NCBI GenBank assembly: GCA_029253325.1
Contig: JAQWZS010000152.1
Span: 1 to 14,918, forward strand
DNA length: 14,918 nt
DNA from: Bacteroidia bacterium
Lineage (GTDB): Bacteria > Bacteroidota > Bacteroidia > NS11-12g > UBA9320
Direction of reading: 5' to 3'
This document shows, in pieces, positions 1-7,123 of the stretch. Under the pieces are notes generated by a model. It was not told the DNA's origin and did not search any database. It saw only the letters and a program-made list of their open reading frames with translations. The translations under genes were made by a program, and so were the position numbers. Each line of letters opens with the position of its first letter. Within the stretch, counting starts at the first letter, position 1.

Positions 1-1
1 T

Positions 2-337
2 GGTAAAGAAAGTATTCAAGCAGAACAGTTATCTGATATTCAATCCATCCCCCAATTAAAAACAACATTAAAACGACTAGAAAAAAAGCAAATACTTAGT
101 CAAGTTAAAGGGACCATTATACTTAACGAGAAAGGAAAAATTGCAGCAAGAGAAGTAATTCGCAAACATCGCCTTTGGGAAATCTACTTGTCTAAATATT
201 TTCACCTAGACTCGGATCATCTACATGATGATGCTGAAGGAATTGAACATGTTATCACACCCGAGATTGAAAAACATCTTATAACGTTGCTAGATAGGCC
301 TGAAAAAGATCCACACCAAAGCGAGATACCATACTAA
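2..337 (+). CDS. DtxR/MntR-type metal-sensing domain, C-terminal end (5' partial)
   Basis: This open frame enters from the left edge and gives 111 residues before its stop. It reads as the end of a DtxR/MntR winged helix (LKTTLKRLEKKQILSQ, then NEKGKIAA) followed by the metal-binding and dimerisation helices (RKHRLWEIYL, HDDAEGIEHVITPEIEKHL, ending in RPEKDPHQSEIP). The His of RKHR and the Glu, Glu and His of AEGIEH lie where MntR-family proteins bind Mn or Fe, so the sensor looks intact. Its stop TAATG overlaps the start of the permease by one base, which implies one operon. In Chlamydia (YtgCR) and, as I recall, many Bacteroidota, such a domain is fused to the C-terminus of a first ABC permease that precedes a second permease. 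That is the likely arrangement here, but the upstream part is outside the window, so a stand-alone regulator is possible. Confidence 0.8.
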   Translation, partial: GKESIQAEQLSDIQSIPQLKTTLKRLEKKQILSQVKGTIILNEKGKIAAREVIRKHRLWEIYLSKYFHLDSDHLHDDAEGIEHVITPEIEKHLITLLDRPEKDPHQSEIPY

Positions 338-1197
338 TGAATGACTTTTATATCATATTAACTGCATGTCTAGTTGCAATCAACTGTGCTATTATGGGTA
401 GTTTTTTAGTCATGCGAAAAATGGTCATGATAGGTGACGCGATATCACATGCTGTGCTTCCAGGGATATTTTTTGCTTACATAATTTCTGGTTCAACTTC
501 TAGCCTACCTATTCTAGTAGGTGCGGCATCCAGTGGAATTTTAGCCACAATCATAATCGAATGGTTTACTCAAAAGGCACGTCTTCAAAGTGACGCTTCC
601 ATAGGAGTTTCTTACACACTATTATTTGCGATTGGTATTATTCTAATTTCAAAATTTGGAGCTAATGCTGATATAGATCAACAATGTGTTTTATATGGTG
701 AATTGGAATATGTTTCTCTCTGGCTAAAACCCATTATTGGCGATTTTCATCTGCCAAGACAGACCATTATATTAGGAGTTGTTTGCATAATCATTGTATT
801 AGCTGTCACTTGGGGATATAAAGGTTTATTTATTACCACATTTGATCCTAATTTTTCAATATCAACTGGGATTGCTGTTGGATTTTGGCACTACTTTTTA
901 ATGAGTGGCGTATCGCTTACTACTGTGGTTTCGTTTGAATCTGTTGGGGCTATTCTTGTAATTGCATTCTTGTCTGGCCCTCCTGCAATTGCATATTTAC
1001 TAACTGGAAATTTTAAGAAAATGCTCGTTTTAGCTTGTGTTTTTGGTATTCTGTGCTCAATCGTTGGTTACTACGTCGCTAAATTGTTAGATGTATCGGT
1101 TGCTGGGGCTATATCTGCAGTAATTGGAGCTATTTTTACCATTGTTTTTGTTATCACAAGTAGTAAGAAAAGTAAAATAGATGTAATATCTTACTAA
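337..1197 (+). CDS. metal (Mn/Zn/Fe) ABC transporter permease, ABC-3 family (YtgD/TroD/MntB type)
   Basis: This is a 286-residue inner-membrane protein with about eight hydrophobic segments, the usual size for ABC-3 permeases that import Mn, Zn or Fe delivered by a periplasmic binding protein. The family signature VMRKMVMIGDAISHAVLPGI is at residues 26-45, and the later FLSGPPAIAYLLTGNFKKML and DVSVAGAISAVIGA segments also match. The polar loop NADIDQQCVLYGELEYV resembles the second permeases of chlamydial and Bacteroidota ytg/tro operons. The start overlaps the stop of the sensor gene, so the two are translationally coupled. The binding protein and ATPase are not in view and are presumably upstream. 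The exact metal cannot be read from the sequence. Confidence 0.92.
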   Translation: MNDFYIILTACLVAINCAIMGSFLVMRKMVMIGDAISHAVLPGIFFAYIISGSTSSLPILVGAASSGILATIIIEWFTQKARLQSDASIGVSYTLLFAIGIILISKFGANADIDQQCVLYGELEYVSLWLKPIIGDFHLPRQTIILGVVCIIIVLAVTWGYKGLFITTFDPNFSISTGIAVGFWHYFLMSGVSLTTVVSFESVGAILVIAFLSGPPAIAYLLTGNFKKMLVLACVFGILCSIVGYYVAKLLDVSVAGAISAVIGAIFTIVFVITSSKKSKIDVISY

Positions 1198-1276
1198 AAT
1201 AAGAGGATTCTTCCTTTTATTTTCTTTGTGATATCTATCATTGTATAGGAAATAACAATCAATTATATAGTAGAAA

Positions 1277-3163
1277 TTGAAAAAGTTCTGTTCATCCATA
1301 ATTATAGCTGTAACTTTAATTACATGTTCATTCACTAAATCTATGGCCCAAGACAGTAGTGGCTATACCTTTTTACTATCAAGGGAAGACATACAAACTG
1401 CAAACCTTCAAAATCTAGAACAAGCAATATCAATATTGCCGTTATTCCACAGCTTTTCTAAAGACGGATCCAATCAAATCAGTTATGGGTCACTAGGCAT
1501 TGACAATATTGCTGTTTATAAAGACGGTTTCCCAGCTGCTTTAGATCAAAATATAAATTACGATTATAGGTCCATCCCACTATGGGATATTGATCGCATT
1601 GAAATACACCTCACACCTGTTATCGGCCAAGCAAAGAATAGTGGTATAATAATCAACTTACACTCTATTAAAATTCCTAAAAGCCCAATTTGGACCCGAT
1701 TAAATATCACAAATACATCTTTGAGTGACTTTCATGGGTCCTTTATTGTGGGGCTGAGTAATGTGGTACATAGTGGGCAGGTTGGATTGAGTAGGAGTTT
1801 TACAAACAACTTATATGATGACAAAAGACTTCGTTCAACATCACTTGGAGCATTTGAACGGTATGATTTAAACCTTAAGTATCGATATAAAATTCTTCCT
1901 AGTGTGACACTAAATATTCAAAGTGATCACTCAAAAATACATACCCAAAATAAAGGAAATATCATCTCAGGTACATCGCGTGTAAGAGATCACGAAAATG
2001 ATTTTAATAAACATAATATTTATGGTTCACTTCAATTAAAAGCTTCAAAAAATCATACCTTATCTCTAGAAGGAATGGCTCATCATTTTAAGAGCAATAA
2101 TTCGCTTATTGATAAAAATTTAAATACCGGTCAAGAAGATGCATTTGGCAGCTTTTATACTCACCCAAATATTGGATATAATCAAGGACACATCAAGTTA
2201 TCCCTTAAATCGCATAGCAAACCTTTAGGTTATTCCATGGGAATTAATCTCAGTAATACGAGAGATAATACCTACCCATATATTGATGCAATATCAACTG
2301 CTTATAATGATTATTCAGCTTATGGAATACTATCATTTAGGTATAAAAATACAATCCTTCTAAATGGAGGAATAAACTTATGGCACAACAACCTTTCAGG
2401 AAATTTTTTATTACCTCAATTTCAAGTAAAGCTCGCACCTAGAGAGGTCATTCAACTCAATTTTACCTCACATGCATCTGTATCCTATGCCCCATTTAGC
2501 CAACTATTTTACCCATCTCATTTCAATAGTGGAGTCAGAAATAATGTTTTATTAGAACCTTTAAGACAAAATGCTATTCATGCTAATATAATCTTAAACC
2601 AAGATAACTTAGATGCCACGAGTGGTATGCTATTTATCACTCAAAGTAGTATTCCCAGAGTGACCGAATCTAAAGCCTATGTATCTTCTGGGAAATCCTC
2701 AAGTTTTTCAACTTACGCAAGTATTGCCTTCTCTAACAAAATACTAACTATTAAGCCTAGTGCAATGATGCATGCAAGTAATAATTCAAGAGATACAGGA
2801 AATTTCACATTTTTTTACCCTGAGCTAAACTTAAATATGCATGTAAACATACCTAGATCTAAATTCTTATTAGGTCTAACCTCAAAATATATAGGGAAAC
2901 GTTCCAGCTCATTTATTTCTGATGGAATTGTATACATAGCTGAACAACAAAAAATGTGTTTTCTTTCTATCAGAATTCAAAGAAATTTCATCAAAGAAAA
3001 ACTCCAGATTTCATTCGGAATTAATAATATTCTTCAATCATCATTTATAGAAAACAACACCTACCAATTGACCGAAATTGACCGAAACTTTATTAATAAT
3101 GAAAGTATTATATGCGGATACCCCCGTTCATTCACATTCAAAGTTATTTATACAACTCCATGA
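1277..3163 (+). CDS. TonB-dependent-receptor-like outer-membrane barrel
   Basis: This is a 628-residue protein with a signal peptide (MKKFCSSIIIAVTLITCSFTKSMA, cleavage near AQ-DSS). The start is a TTG, the only start that places MKKF at the head of the signal sequence. Residues about 30-135 look like a compact plug: LSREDIQTANLQNLEQAISILP resembles the plug start, and DGFPAAL and IPLWDIDRIEIHLTP resemble the 'VYIDGVP' and 'IPLEDIERIEV' plug motifs. The rest is barrel-like with alternating strands, ending in FGINNILQSSF and a C-terminal FTFKVIYTTP strand. There is no N-terminal carboxypeptidase-like domain and no obvious TonB box, and the protein is shorter than most Bacteroidota receptors. 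The HmuY-like lipoprotein gene overlaps its stop (ATGA). By analogy with hmuR-hmuY it may import haem or another chelate, but the substrate is inference. Confidence 0.75.
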   Translation: MKKFCSSIIIAVTLITCSFTKSMAQDSSGYTFLLSREDIQTANLQNLEQAISILPLFHSFSKDGSNQISYGSLGIDNIAVYKDGFPAALDQNINYDYRSIPLWDIDRIEIHLTPVIGQAKNSGIIINLHSIKIPKSPIWTRLNITNTSLSDFHGSFIVGLSNVVHSGQVGLSRSFTNNLYDDKRLRSTSLGAFERYDLNLKYRYKILPSVTLNIQSDHSKIHTQNKGNIISGTSRVRDHENDFNKHNIYGSLQLKASKNHTLSLEGMAHHFKSNNSLIDKNLNTGQEDAFGSFYTHPNIGYNQGHIKLSLKSHSKPLGYSMGINLSNTRDNTYPYIDAISTAYNDYSAYGILSFRYKNTILLNGGINLWHNNLSGNFLLPQFQVKLAPREVIQLNFTSHASVSYAPFSQLFYPSHFNSGVRNNVLLEPLRQNAIHANIILNQDNLDATSGMLFITQSSIPRVTESKAYVSSGKSSSFSTYASIAFSNKILTIKPSAMMHASNNSRDTGNFTFFYPELNLNMHVNIPRSKFLLGLTSKYIGKRSSSFISDGIVYIAEQQKMCFLSIRIQRNFIKEKLQISFGINNILQSSFIENNTYQLTEIDRNFINNESIICGYPRSFTFKVIYTTP

Positions 3164-4158
3164 AAAGAGCAACGTACATATTACTTCTTTTTTCATTATC
3201 TCGGTGTTTCACTCCTGACATATATTTACCAGAGATTGATTCTGAAAAAATTAATCTAACCCTAAATATTGATGAGCCATCTAGCTTTATAAAATTAGGT
3301 TATCCAACAAGTACATTAAGTAAACAAAAACATAATTGGCAATTAAAATTTGATAACAACTCAAGTAGCTGGGGAGTATACACTAATCCTAGTCAACCAA
3401 TCCGTATAATTAATACAAATATTAATCGATTTGAGTTAGTTAATAATAAATCCATTGATGGGAATACCATTTGGCAATATGATGAAGTCAAGAAAAACCA
3501 AATCCAAAGCTCAATTGGATCTTGGGGAGATTTTAATTTCTCCAATCCAGAATCTCATAAAGACGTGTATGTTTTAAATTGGAGGCAAAATTCTGTGGAA
3601 TATTATTTTAAATTTCAATTGCTTGATGCAACCATCAACACCTATCGCATTAAATATGGACCGCTTGATGGGACTGAAACATATACAGATTCGATAATTA
3701 AAAATGATATTCAACTGTACTCATACTTTTCATTAGTCGACAAGAAAAAAGTAAACTCCATCGAGCCACTAACTGATGATTGGCACATTCACCTTAATTA
3801 TCAGGTAGATTCAATTTCCAAATATTCAAGAATTCCATATTCATTGACTTCAACTGAAAATATAGGATTGTTCCCAAGTGCCGAGTTAAATTATAAACAC
3901 GTTGAAATCCATATCGATAGTTTGCTAGATTATGAACAGATCAATTACATCGAAGCAAAAAACTTTTCATATGAAAAATCAAATAGTGTCATCGGATTAT
4001 TTTATTTGAAGGACCAAGCTACAAATGAAATAAAGTTTAACTCAAGACAAAATTTAATTTTACGAAGCCAGGAAGAATACTATGCTTTGAGACCTATTAA
4101 TCTTATTGGAAATTCAGTTAATAATTATACCGTTACATTAGAAATAAAAAAACTTTAA
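3160..4158 (+). CDS. HmuY-like lipoprotein (putative haem-binding)
   Basis: This is a 332-residue exported protein. The start is the ATG at 3160, which overlaps the stop of the barrel gene (ATGA). An upstream in-frame ATG at 3112 would add 16 residues ahead of the signal sequence. MKRATYILLLFSLSRC looks like a lipoprotein signal with Cys16, although Arg at -1 is atypical. The body fits the HmuY family of Bacteroidota: WQLKFDNNSSSWGVYTN, then IWQYDEVKKNQIQSSIGSWGD, VYVLNWRQN, YRIKYGPLDGTETYTD, EPLTDDWHIHL, and a C-terminal LRSQEEYYALRPINLIGNS segment. HmuY of Porphyromonas captures haem and passes it to the receptor HmuR, and the coupling to a receptor-like gene supports a similar role. I recognise the family by pattern only; haem-ligand residues cannot be assigned without a structure. 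Confidence 0.65.
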   Translation: MKRATYILLLFSLSRCFTPDIYLPEIDSEKINLTLNIDEPSSFIKLGYPTSTLSKQKHNWQLKFDNNSSSWGVYTNPSQPIRIINTNINRFELVNNKSIDGNTIWQYDEVKKNQIQSSIGSWGDFNFSNPESHKDVYVLNWRQNSVEYYFKFQLLDATINTYRIKYGPLDGTETYTDSIIKNDIQLYSYFSLVDKKKVNSIEPLTDDWHIHLNYQVDSISKYSRIPYSLTSTENIGLFPSAELNYKHVEIHIDSLLDYEQINYIEAKNFSYEKSNSVIGLFYLKDQATNEIKFNSRQNLILRSQEEYYALRPINLIGNSVNNYTVTLEIKKL

Positions 4159-5477
4159 TCAAACGTAAATAATGCTTTTTCAAATGTCCCAGAACTCATT
4201 AAGAGGACATTATCTCCTTGCTCAAAAGAACTATTGACGATGTTTTCCAAATCTGATGTAGAATGCATAACCACAACATTTCCAAAACTATTTTGGACAA
4301 AAGAAGCATCTAGATATTCCATTTTTTTATGTTCAAAAATAGCATCATTATAAAACACAATTGCATGATCTGCGGCATCCATCGTATTCTTATATAAAGG
4401 CAAAAAATCTTTGGTCAAACTACTGAATGTATGCAGTTCGAATACAGCTATCAACTTTCCCTCAAACGAATCCTTTATAGCCTCAGTTGTAGCTTTCAGC
4501 TTACTCGGTGAATGAGCAAAATCTCGATATACCACTTGACCGTTCTGATCAAAAATCTTTTCCATACGCTTACCTGCACCTGAAAATTCTTTAATTGCTT
4601 GATAGAATTCATCACCTGAAACACCTAATTGTTCACATACTAACTGAGCAGCATGTATATTTTCCAAATTATGTTTACCTACAATCTCAAGAGGATACCA
4701 TGAGCCTGCGTATGAAATTAGTGACCCATTGGAAGTATTTTTATAAACTGGTGTGTCATAAGCCATGTTAGAACTCAAGGATTCTTCTGCTAATTTTTGT
4801 AAATAAATATCGTTTTTGTACCAAAAAAACTGACCTTTTGATACATGAGTATTCATATACTTTTTAAAGGTATCTATATATGAATCAAAAGTTGGGAAAA
4901 CATTAATATGATCATAAGCTATACCTGTAATAATTGATATGTGTGGATTATACCACAAAAATTTGGACTTAAGATCCATTGGTGAGCTTAAATACTCATC
5001 CCCTTCTATAATAATTAGAGGTGCATCAGAAATTTTGACAGATAAATCAAACCCATTAATTGATGAACCAACTAAATAATCAAAATCAATATTCAGACGA
5101 GATAAAACGTACATAATCATGGCTGTGGTCGTAGTTTTACCATGACTTCCTGCTACAACTACCCGCTTTTTATCCTTGCTTTCTGCCGCTATAAACTCTG
5201 GGAATGACATAATATTCAGACCTAATTGCTTAGCCTTCAAAAGCTCAGGATTATCCTTTCTTGCATGCATCCCGAGAATTACAACATCGATATCTGATGT
5301 GATTACACTCTCGTCCCAACCAATTGAAGGAAGGAGGTTATTCTCTTTTAAATTGAAACGAGCTGGATCATATATCGCATCATCAGACCCAGAAACATGA
5401 TGACCCTTTCTTTGTAATGCTATTGCAAGATTGTGCATAATTGCACCACCTATGGCTATTAAATGAACACGTTTCAA
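4155..5477 (-). CDS. mpl: UDP-N-acetylmuramate--peptide ligase (Mpl/MurC family)
   Basis: This is an ATP-dependent Mur ligase. Mpl recycles cell-wall tripeptide by joining L-Ala-gamma-D-Glu-meso-DAP to UDP-MurNAc in the cytoplasm. Visible motifs (440-residue numbering) are the N-terminal Rossmann loop VHLIAIGG, the ATP loop AGSHGKTTTT near 109-118, EGDEY near 158-162, YDHINVFP near 188, GKHNLENIHAA, GAGKRMEKIF and YRDFAHSPSK. GSDDAIYDP and SPxxx after EGDEY favour Mpl over MurC. The open frame extends to an ATG at 5537, but homologues begin at (M)RVHxIAIGG. The TTG at 5477 gives exactly that, and a promoter box (5513-5520) lies inside the 20-residue extension, so I chose 5477. The gene is convergent with the HmuY-like gene, and their stops share four bases. 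Confidence 0.8.
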   Translation of the reverse strand: MKRVHLIAIGGAIMHNLAIALQRKGHHVSGSDDAIYDPARFNLKENNLLPSIGWDESVITSDIDVVILGMHARKDNPELLKAKQLGLNIMSFPEFIAAESKDKKRVVVAGSHGKTTTTAMIMYVLSRLNIDFDYLVGSSINGFDLSVKISDAPLIIIEGDEYLSSPMDLKSKFLWYNPHISIITGIAYDHINVFPTFDSYIDTFKKYMNTHVSKGQFFWYKNDIYLQKLAEESLSSNMAYDTPVYKNTSNGSLISYAGSWYPLEIVGKHNLENIHAAQLVCEQLGVSGDEFYQAIKEFSGAGKRMEKIFDQNGQVVYRDFAHSPSKLKATTEAIKDSFEGKLIAVFELHTFSSLTKDFLPLYKNTMDAADHAIVFYNDAIFEHKKMEYLDASFVQNSFGNVVVMHSTSDLENIVNSSFEQGDNVLLMSSGTFEKALFTFD

Positions 5478-5512
5478 TTTTAATTGATTTTTTATTTGAG
5501 CGAATTTATAAC

Positions 5513-5520
5513 CAAAAATA
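5513..5520 (-). promoter_or_regulatory. candidate -7 promoter box for mpl
   Basis: Read on the minus strand, TATTTTTG matches the Bacteroidota -7 consensus TAnnTTTG exactly and lies about 35 bases before the TTG at 5477. I saw no good -33 TTTG at the usual spacing. If it is used, the longer frame starting at 5537 would not be fully transcribed, which supports the shorter protein. Confidence 0.4.
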
Positions 5521-5596
5521 AAGAAACGATAAACCATCCATCTCTGGTTGTAATTAATGGCTTAAATAGTTTACACCCGCATTTCTAATTTATGAC

Positions 5597-5604
5597 TTAA
5601 TTTG
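5597..5604 (+). promoter_or_regulatory. candidate -7 promoter box for the glycosyltransferase
   Basis: TTAATTTG, followed by C, matches TAnnTTTG at 7 of 8 positions and ends five bases before the ATG at 5610. If functional, the transcript would have almost no leader. A weak -33 candidate, TTTA, is at 5570-5573, giving a spacing of 23. Confidence 0.25.
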
Positions 5605-5609
5605 CATTT

Positions 5610-6539
5610 ATGATATCTGTGGTTTTACCCATATACAATGAAGAAAAAGGTCTGAAATCTTTCATTGATGATTTATACACCCAATTGAAGGATATCAAAC
5701 AAAATTTTGAAATCATTTTAGTAAATGATGGAAGTACAGACCAATCCCTTGAGCTTATACAATTGCTATGTTCTAACCACTCAGAACTAAAATTTATTGG
5801 ATTAAGTCGAAATTTTGGACACCAAATTGCGGTCTCTGCTGGAATTGATTATGCCTCGGGAGATCAAGTAATTTTGATGGATGCAGACGGACAAGACCCC
5901 CCAGAACTTATCCCCAATTTTATCAGCAAAATGAATGAAGGATATGATGTCGTCTATGCCAAACGAATAAAGAGAGCTAATGAATCTTTAGTCAAGAAAT
6001 GGACAGCAAGTTTCTTTTATAAATTGCTGAACAAAATAACATCCATAGAAATTCCTGTGGATACTGGAGATTTCAGAATTATTAACCGAAAGGTGGTAGA
6101 AGCTCTAAAGCAAATGCCCGAAAAACAACGATACCTAAGAGGACAAATTGCATGGTTAGGGTTCAAACAGACTCCAATTGAATATGAACGAAAAGGAAGA
6201 AACGCAGGTGAAACTAATTACACCTACAGAAAAATGATTCGTTTAGCTGTTGATGCCATTACCTCTTTTTCTAATTGGCCATTGCGATTAGCTACAATTT
6301 CTGGATTTGTTTGTGCTTTCTTAGGGTTTATACTTATTCTGTATACGCTCTATGCCAAATTTATATTAAAAATATATGAACCTGGATGGCCCTCACTAAT
6401 GATCAGTATTGTTTTTCTTGGCGGAATTCAATTACTAGGAATTGGCATGATTGGAGAATACATTGCTCGTATAAATGACAATGTTAAAAAAAGACCTTTA
6501 TACTTGGTTGATGAAACCAATATAGAAACTCATGCATAA
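5610..6539 (+). CDS. GT2 family glycosyltransferase, polyprenyl-phosphate type (GtrB/ArnC/DPM1-like)
   Basis: This 309-residue enzyme has a cytoplasmic GT-A domain and two C-terminal membrane segments. Motifs are VVLPIYNEE (residues 4-12), NDGSTD (39-44, nucleotide-sugar binding), LSRNFGHQ (65-72), the metal-binding DADGQDPP (91-98), DTGDFRIINR (151-160) and RGQIAWLGF (177-185). Hydrophobic segments lie at about 228-248 and 262-284. Relatives (GtrB, CsbB, ArnC, Dpm1) move a sugar from a nucleotide donor to undecaprenyl or dolichyl phosphate at the inner membrane, to modify O-antigen, teichoic acid or other surface glycans. The exact sugar is not readable. It diverges from mpl and overlaps the next gene by eight bases, so the two are probably co-translated. 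Confidence 0.9.
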   Translation: MISVVLPIYNEEKGLKSFIDDLYTQLKDIKQNFEIILVNDGSTDQSLELIQLLCSNHSELKFIGLSRNFGHQIAVSAGIDYASGDQVILMDADGQDPPELIPNFISKMNEGYDVVYAKRIKRANESLVKKWTASFFYKLLNKITSIEIPVDTGDFRIINRKVVEALKQMPEKQRYLRGQIAWLGFKQTPIEYERKGRNAGETNYTYRKMIRLAVDAITSFSNWPLRLATISGFVCAFLGFILILYTLYAKFILKIYEPGWPSLMISIVFLGGIQLLGIGMIGEYIARINDNVKKRPLYLVDETNIETHA

Positions 6540-7083
6540 CATTGAACCCTTTTTTTTATGGAGGGATGTCTATAGATCAGAGGATGACCCTAATGCATTA
6601 AATTACAAAAATCAGTACTCTGAATTTCACTACACAAACAAAGTATACAACTTCGTTCTCCACCCTCAATGGGATAATTTCGGCAGTGACACCTTGTTAT
6701 ACAAACTTATTTATGCTGATTATGATGAACAGTTTTGCATTATTGAATTAATTGGCGAGTGGAATGATGCCATAAATAATGATATTATGCTGTTTAAAAC
6801 CGAACTCATCGATCAACTTATTGATTGCGGTATTCAGAATTTTATTGTTATCATGGAAAATGTACTGAACTTTCATGCCGATGGAGATGACTATTACCAA
6901 GAATGGAAAGAAGAAATTCATGGAGAGGTATTTTTAATCAATGCACTTCCTCATGTTTTAGATGAATTATTTAGATATCACTTAAATCATCAGCTATCAT
7001 TTGGTGGTCGATTAAATAATATTGATTGGAGAAAACTTAAACCAGACCAAATCATACAACTTTTAGAAACAAAATTTTCATAA
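6532..7083 (+). CDS. conserved hypothetical protein, 183 residues
   Basis: I do not recognise a named domain. The protein is soluble and acidic, with no signal peptide or membrane segment. It is rich in aromatic residues near the N-terminus (IEPFFLWRDVY, YSEFHYTNKVYNF, HPQWDNFG) and has an alpha/beta pattern after that (FCIIELIGEWNDA, FKTELIDQLIDCGIQNFIVIMENVLNF). It ends in a helical segment with FGGRLNNIDWRKLKPDQI. The pattern feels like a conserved Bacteroidota family of unknown function, but that is from memory. Its ATG lies inside the end of the glycosyltransferase gene (8-base overlap), so the two are probably translated together and may work in one process. Confidence 0.8.
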   Translation: MHNIEPFFLWRDVYRSEDDPNALNYKNQYSEFHYTNKVYNFVLHPQWDNFGSDTLLYKLIYADYDEQFCIIELIGEWNDAINNDIMLFKTELIDQLIDCGIQNFIVIMENVLNFHADGDDYYQEWKEEIHGEVFLINALPHVLDELFRYHLNHQLSFGGRLNNIDWRKLKPDQIIQLLETKFS

Positions 7084-7091
7084 GGACAAAA

Positions 7092-7115
7092 TAGATTTTA
7101 TTGGATAAAAATCTA
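7092..7115. repeat. 8-bp AT-rich inverted repeat
   Basis: TAGATTTT (7092-7099) pairs with AAAATCTA (7108-7115) across an eight-base loop, in the gap between the 183-residue gene and the helicase gene. The stem is AT-rich and no T-run follows, so it is a poor intrinsic terminator. It could be a weak operator or may be chance. Confidence 0.35.
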
Positions 7116-7123
7116 AACGTATA

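Noticed and set aside
1198..1276. Promoter for the barrel gene in the 79-base gap
   Set aside because: Only one-mismatch boxes (such as TATCATTG near 1233) without a suitably spaced TTTG are present, so no site can be supported.
1087..1335. Open frame of 82 codons on the minus strand across the permease end and barrel start
   Set aside because: It overlaps two well-supported genes, has no family resemblance, and its composition is that of an antisense shadow.
3112..3159. Upstream ATG extending the HmuY-like protein by 16 residues
   Set aside because: It would place MRIPPFIHIQSYLYNS before a clear signal sequence; the ATG at 3160 gives a normal lipoprotein start and an ATGA overlap with the preceding stop.
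5478..5537. N-terminal extension of the Mpl-like ligase
   Set aside because: The 20 added residues do not belong to the Mur ligase fold and contain an exact TAnnTTTG promoter box; the family begins at the Rossmann loop just after the TTG at 5477.
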